From NCBI GenBank assembly GCA_013329925.1, contig DUJK01000015.1:1-8681 (forward strand): a stretch of 8,681 nucleotides of DNA, in the 5' to 3' direction. Shown piece after piece: positions 6,273-8,681 of this stretch. Positions within the stretch are counted from its first letter, which is position 1. Each line of letters starts with the position of its first letter. The notes below the pieces were generated by a model. That model had not been told where the DNA came from and did not search any database. It worked only from the letters and a program-made list of their open reading frames with translations. This DNA comes from Candidatus Poseidoniaceae archaeon (GTDB lineage: Archaea; Thermoplasmatota; Poseidoniia; Poseidoniales; Poseidoniaceae). The translations under genes were made by a program, and so were the position numbers.

Positions 6273-6284
6273 ACAGTTAACTGT
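6273..6284. promoter_or_regulatory. 12-bp perfect palindrome between tRNA-Thr and VOC gene
   Basis: The sequence acagttaactgt is its own reverse complement. It lies directly downstream (on the minus strand) of the TATA-like ataaaaac at 6290-6283 and about 18-30 nt before the VOC start codon, where a dimeric repressor site would block initiation. It could equally be a chance palindrome or a short hairpin in a tRNA-VOC read-through transcript. Confidence 0.3.
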
Positions 6285-6290
6285 TTTTAT
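6283..6290 (-). promoter_or_regulatory. TATA-like element for the VOC (and possibly folD) transcript
   Basis: The minus strand reads ataaaaac, centred about 32 nt before the VOC ATG at 6254, predicting a start near 6260 and a leader of about six bases. It begins at the last base of the encoded tRNA CCA end, so the tRNA gene and this promoter abut with no spacer. Confidence 0.35.
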
Positions 6291-6365
6291 GGAGCCAACG
6301 GAGGGACTCGAACCCCCGACCGTCAGATTACAAATCTGAAGCACTACCAGCTATGCTACGTTGGC
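6290..6365 (-). tRNA. tRNA-Thr, anticodon UGU, with encoded CCA end
   Basis: The minus-strand sequence folds as a complete 73-nt cloverleaf plus CCA. The acceptor stem GCCAACG pairs with CGTTGGC. The D stem is GCAT with GTGC (one T-G pair), with loop AGCTGGTA. The anticodon stem TCAGA pairs with TCTGA around loop TTTGTAA, giving anticodon TGT. The variable loop is CGGTC, and the T stem GGGGG pairs with CCCTC around TTCGAGT. The discriminator base is T73, followed by a genome-encoded CCA (6292-6290). UGU reads ACA and wobble threonine codons. No intron is present. It stands at the head of a co-directional minus-strand gene group and diverges from the aminotransferase gene. Confidence 0.97.
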
Positions 6366-6412
6366 GACACACCAGCCAAACAACAATCATTCATCAATGA
6401 AACGGATGATTT

Positions 6413-6437
6413 GATATATCTTGAATTAAATATTAAG
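6413..6437 (+). promoter_or_regulatory. AT-rich candidate promoter for the aminotransferase gene
   Basis: The stretch contains gatatatc (6413-6420) and ttaaatattaag (6426-6437). The second is centred about 43 nt before the ATG at 6474, which would give a leader of roughly 17 nt; the first would give a leader of about 30 nt. Neither has the leaderless spacing seen at other genes here, so the exact start is unclear. The rest of the 108-bp gap between the tRNA and this gene holds only a small inverted repeat (tcatt-catc-aatga, 6387-6400). Confidence 0.3.
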
Positions 6438-6473
6438 GGGCAATTCAAAGAACATGATTCACTTAGACATGCT

Positions 6474-7748
6474 ATGTCCGATGATACAGCAAATGCTTTC
6501 TTGAATGATTTTGCTCAAACTAAGCAGGGCAATGATACGATTTTTGCTTGCTGGGCTAGATATCAGGCTGCGGTTGCGCAAGGACATGATGCAGTGAATG
6601 GAACGATAGGAGCACTTTTAGAAAATGATGGTAATCTTGCGATTAATCAGACAGTAGATGATTTTGTTCGCAATTCACCCCCGGTTGAAATTGCTGCGTA
6701 TGCTCCACTGAAAGGCTTGCCAGAGTTTCTTGACCTAGCAGTCACTTTAGCGCTTGGTGATGCTCGTGGAGAATTGGAAAATATCGGAGTACATCATACT
6801 GCTACAGCTTCACCTGGAGGTTCAGGAGCACTATACTTAGCCGCTGCTAATTTTGCCGACCGAGGCAGTAAGGTCTTGCTGCGTGACCGCCATTGGGGGC
6901 CTTATGATGGCTTTCTGGCTGGTTGCGATTTAGGAATTGAGACTTATCCATTACTTGGAAGCGATAATTCAACAGTCGATATTGATTCGATTCTTAATAG
7001 TCTTGAAAGTTTGGCCAAACAGCAATCTAAAGTTATGTCATGGCTTAACGATCCTGCTCATAATCCAACAGGTCTGTCACTAAGTGCCAAAGACCGGCGT
7101 GCTGTTTTACAAGCATTTTCTGATATGGCTATGGCACATGAAAATGTTGGTTTCACTTTACTTATCGATGCAGCATATCATTTGTACGCCAAAGAACCAC
7201 ACGGTTGGGCAGAAACGATTACTGATGCATTACATGACGGAATGAACTGGCCAGCAAATCTATTGATTACTTTCGCAATTTCTTTATCAAAATCTCACAC
7301 CATTTATGGTCTAAGAGCAGGGGCTTTGGTTAGTATTCATCCAGACGAGTCAGTAGTCAATAGAATCACCACGGTAATGGGAGTGACAGGTAGACAAACC
7401 TGGTCTGCTAGTTCTCGTCTAGCGCAATATTCAATCGCTCGGATTCACGCTGAGGAAAAATCAGGTAATGCTTGGTCTCTAGAACTCGTTAGATTGACCG
7501 AACTATTGGCTAAACGTCGCAATCTGTTTATTGAAGAATGTGCTAAAAACGGCGTCCCAATTAATCCAACCCATGACGGGTTCTTCGCCTGGTTAGAACA
7601 TGATGACCCAAAATCTGTGGTTGATTCATGCGCAAATGAACAAGTCTACTTAGTTCCCCTCAAAGGAGGTATAAGAATTGGTTTGTGTGCCATACCTACT
7701 GAGCAAATACCTAAAGTTGCTAAATCCTTGAAAAACGCGCTACAATGA
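6474..7748 (+). CDS. Class I PLP-dependent aminotransferase (aspartate/aromatic aminotransferase-like)
   Basis: The 424-residue fold-type I aminotransferase would transfer an amino group between an amino acid and a 2-oxo acid using pyridoxal phosphate. The ATG at 6474 gives MSDDTANAF. Landmarks in this numbering are YAPLKGLPEF (76-85), the phosphate-binding GGSGAL loop (115-120), DPAHNPTG (193-200) with the cofactor-contacting Asn, IDAAY (231-235) with Asp and Tyr that contact the cofactor ring, SLSKS (270-274) with Schiff-base Lys273, GLRAG (279-283) with a phosphate-binding Arg, and GGIRIG (398-403) with the substrate-carboxylate Arg401. The motif layout resembles the E. coli AspC/TyrB branch, but the N-terminus (IFACWARYQAA, NGTIGALL) is typical of a related group whose substrate is not established. 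In-frame extension to a TTG at 6411 is unlikely. The gene is followed after 10 nt by the zinc-ribbon membrane protein gene, so the two are probably co-transcribed. Confidence 0.88.
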   Translation: MSDDTANAFLNDFAQTKQGNDTIFACWARYQAAVAQGHDAVNGTIGALLENDGNLAINQTVDDFVRNSPPVEIAAYAPLKGLPEFLDLAVTLALGDARGELENIGVHHTATASPGGSGALYLAAANFADRGSKVLLRDRHWGPYDGFLAGCDLGIETYPLLGSDNSTVDIDSILNSLESLAKQQSKVMSWLNDPAHNPTGLSLSAKDRRAVLQAFSDMAMAHENVGFTLLIDAAYHLYAKEPHGWAETITDALHDGMNWPANLLITFAISLSKSHTIYGLRAGALVSIHPDESVVNRITTVMGVTGRQTWSASSRLAQYSIARIHAEEKSGNAWSLELVRLTELLAKRRNLFIEECAKNGVPINPTHDGFFAWLEHDDPKSVVDSCANEQVYLVPLKGGIRIGLCAIPTEQIPKVAKSLKNALQ

Positions 7749-7758
7749 GGCTAGTGAC

Positions 7759-8139
7759 ATGTCTAGAAACCCGCGAGAAAATTTTATTCTTTCGGGATTT
7801 ATTTGCATTGCTTTTGGAGCCTTTTTCACTGTAGCAGGAGTCTATACATTGGCTTCGACTGTAGGAGTTTTAGGCATAATATTGTTTGTCTTTGGGATGA
7901 GTTTGAAATCCAAACTCGGATTGTCAGAGTCTGCCATTAGGGAATGGAGGCCAGATGAAGGTCAATTACCAGATGCTGGCAGAGTAATGTATCGTGTTGA
8001 TGTTACAATGGATGAGCCAATTGAATCAACAATTGTGTGTGGGCCATGTGGTAAAATCACCGTTCAGCCTGGACCTAGACCTGATTCCTTCACTTGCCCA
8101 AGTTGTCAAGTTCAGTTGTGGGCTACAGAAGAAGAGTAG
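7759..8139 (+). CDS. Small two-helix membrane protein with C-terminal zinc ribbon
   Basis: This 126-residue protein is not recognised as a named family. Two hydrophobic helices (about residues 9-29 and 33-48) form a hairpin, which puts both ends on the same side, probably the cytoplasm. After a polar linker, a rubredoxin-like zinc ribbon is formed by CGPC (C94, C97) and CPSC (C113, C116), spaced by 15 residues that include a Gly/Pro turn. The C-terminus is acidic (ATEEE). Such proteins are common in archaea with uncharacterised roles; the ribbon could bind protein or nucleic acid near the membrane. The start ATG at 7759 is 10 nt after the aminotransferase stop, with no promoter visible, so it is most likely translated from the aminotransferase mRNA. 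Confidence 0.8.
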   Translation: MSRNPRENFILSGFICIAFGAFFTVAGVYTLASTVGVLGIILFVFGMSLKSKLGLSESAIREWRPDEGQLPDAGRVMYRVDVTMDEPIESTIVCGPCGKITVQPGPRPDSFTCPSCQVQLWATEEE

Positions 8140-8156
8140 AAACTGAAAAAATCGGT

Positions 8157-8174
8157 AAATCTAGGCATAGATTT
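8157..8174. repeat. Perfect 7-bp inverted repeat upstream of pheS
   Basis: The arms aaatcta (8157-8163) and tagattt (8168-8174) are exact reverse complements around the 4-nt loop ggca. The right arm runs into the TATA-like tttgatag (8172-8179) of pheS. It may be an operator overlapping the promoter's BRE/TATA, or a short hairpin at the end of the upstream mRNA. No T-run follows, so a simple terminator is less likely. Confidence 0.45.
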
Positions 8175-8179
8175 GATAG
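8172..8179 (+). promoter_or_regulatory. TATA-like element for pheS
   Basis: The octamer tttgatag is centred about 26.5 nt before the pheS ATG at 8202, fitting a leaderless archaeal transcript. The sequence is a weak match to a TATA box but sits at the same spacing as the stronger elements in this window, and no Shine-Dalgarno sequence precedes the ATG (pyrimidine-rich cttctcttcg instead). Confidence 0.4.
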
Positions 8180-8201
8180 CACTACTTCTCTTCGTTGTGT
8201 C

Positions 8202-8681
8202 ATGGACGCCTCCAATCTTGTCAATACGGAGCGTAGGATGCTCCGTGTATTGCAGGATAAACCAGACTCAAAGTGGTCACTTGAAGAGGTTTTGAAAGCA
8301 TGTGATTGGACAGACCAGGCTATTGCAGTTGGTGCTGGACAAGGCTTAGCAGACAAGCAACTGATCAAACTAATTGAACAGAGTCAAATCGAGGTTAAAT
8401 TAGCACCGCAAGGGCAGCTAGCAATTGACAATGGATTATTGGAAGCAAGACTTTACACCTGGTATCTCGAGTCAAACGACCCATCAGTGAGTAATCTGCA
8501 ACAATCATTTGACAAGCATGAGGCTGGGCCAGGAATTGGTTTGTTGAAAAAGTTAGGAATTTCTATGCAAGCAGGTAAATTTCATTGTGATGACAACGCT
8601 AAAGTCGAACAACAAATTGCGAAAAGGTCAGAATTTCTAAGCGCACTACCTTGTTCTCAAGATGAAGCAGATGCCGAATTA
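8202..8681 (+). CDS. pheS: Phenylalanyl-tRNA synthetase alpha subunit, N-terminal part (runs off window)
   Basis: The 160 visible residues, from the ATG at 8202 to the window edge, match the N-terminal region of archaeal/eukaryotic-type PheRS alpha subunits. This region consists of winged-helix-like DNA/RNA-binding modules placed before the class II catalytic core. Visible traits are NTERRMLRVLQ (residues 8-18), a first helix-turn-helix with W25-SLEEVL, GLADKQLIKL (48-57), a second unit with LAPQGQLAIDNGLLEARLY, then GPGIGLLKKLGI (110-121) with a following AGKFH beta turn. The order (L-x-x-L, sleeL, Gl-x-k, Lt-x-eG, GLLE-R, lg-LkklGi) is the usual one. The catalytic motifs 1-3 that would prove the assignment lie beyond the window. 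PheS pairs with PheT to charge tRNA-Phe. A TATA-like element and an inverted repeat directly upstream suggest its own promoter. Confidence 0.8.
   Translation, partial: MDASNLVNTERRMLRVLQDKPDSKWSLEEVLKACDWTDQAIAVGAGQGLADKQLIKLIEQSQIEVKLAPQGQLAIDNGLLEARLYTWYLESNDPSVSNLQQSFDKHEAGPGIGLLKKLGISMQAGKFHCDDNAKVEQQIAKRSEFLSALPCSQDEADAEL

Noticed and set aside
6255..6344. N-terminal extension of the VOC protein
   Set aside because: It reads through the 3' half of a well-formed tRNA-Thr gene; the VOC fold starts at the ATG at 6254.
6387..6400. Small inverted repeat tcatt-catc-aatga upstream of the tRNA
   Set aside because: Arms of five bases in AT-rich sequence are expected by chance; no link to a promoter could be shown.
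6411..6473. N-terminal extension of the aminotransferase from TTG 6411
   Set aside because: This AT-rich stretch looks like promoter sequence; homologous sequence plausibly begins at ATG 6474.
8123..8368. 81-codon minus-strand frame across the pheS start
   Set aside because: It is antisense to pheS and to the end of the zinc-ribbon gene, with no recognisable product.
1..8681. CRISPR arrays, insertion sequences, integrases, attachment sites, toxin-antitoxin or defence genes
   Set aside because: No direct-repeat array, transposase-like frame or terminal repeats were seen; the recognised genes are metabolic, translational or envelope-related.

Overview
This window looks like an AT-rich archaeal chromosome segment (roughly 40% G+C by eye), probably from a planktonic euryarchaeon of the Thermoplasmatota, such as Marine Group II (Poseidoniales) or a relative. 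The evidence for archaea is the archaeal/eukaryotic-type N-terminus of PheS at the right edge, TATA-like octamers about 25-29 nt before several start codons where Shine-Dalgarno sequences are absent (suggesting leaderless mRNAs), and a compact layout with overlapping convergent genes. The lineage is an inference. No phylogenetic marker was compared.

Left part (1-3175): a partial minus-strand glycerophosphodiester phosphodiesterase (GDPD) diverges from a plus-strand AUR1/PAP2-type membrane enzyme, followed by a divergent TatC-like translocase subunit. Two neighbouring enzymes acting on lipid-type phosphoesters suggest polar-lipid or head-group turnover, and the TatC-like protein adds a cell-envelope theme.

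Middle part (3164-6365, all on the minus strand, listed in transcription order): tRNA-Thr(UGU), a VOC/glyoxalase-fold protein, folD (folate one-carbon metabolism), an unrecognised membrane-anchored protein with a long acidic Leu/Pro-rich tail, and a PHP-domain phosphoesterase of the TrpH/RNase AM type. The PHP and tatC genes converge and overlap by 12 bp.

Right part (6474-8681, plus strand): a class I PLP aminotransferase, a small two-helix membrane protein with a cytoplasmic-type zinc ribbon, and the 5' part of pheS. A perfect 7-bp inverted repeat lies against the putative pheS TATA box.

There is no CRISPR array, insertion sequence, integrase, toxin-antitoxin pair or recognisable defence system. 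Most genes belong to known conserved families. The points most worth following are the GDPD that lacks its first catalytic histidine motif, the AUR1-like enzyme carrying a large extra soluble domain, the TatC that has lost key conserved glutamates, and the repetitive tail of the unrecognised membrane protein. No stretch longer than 300 bases lacks a gene; the longest gaps are about 108-123 bases (787-909 and 6366-6473).
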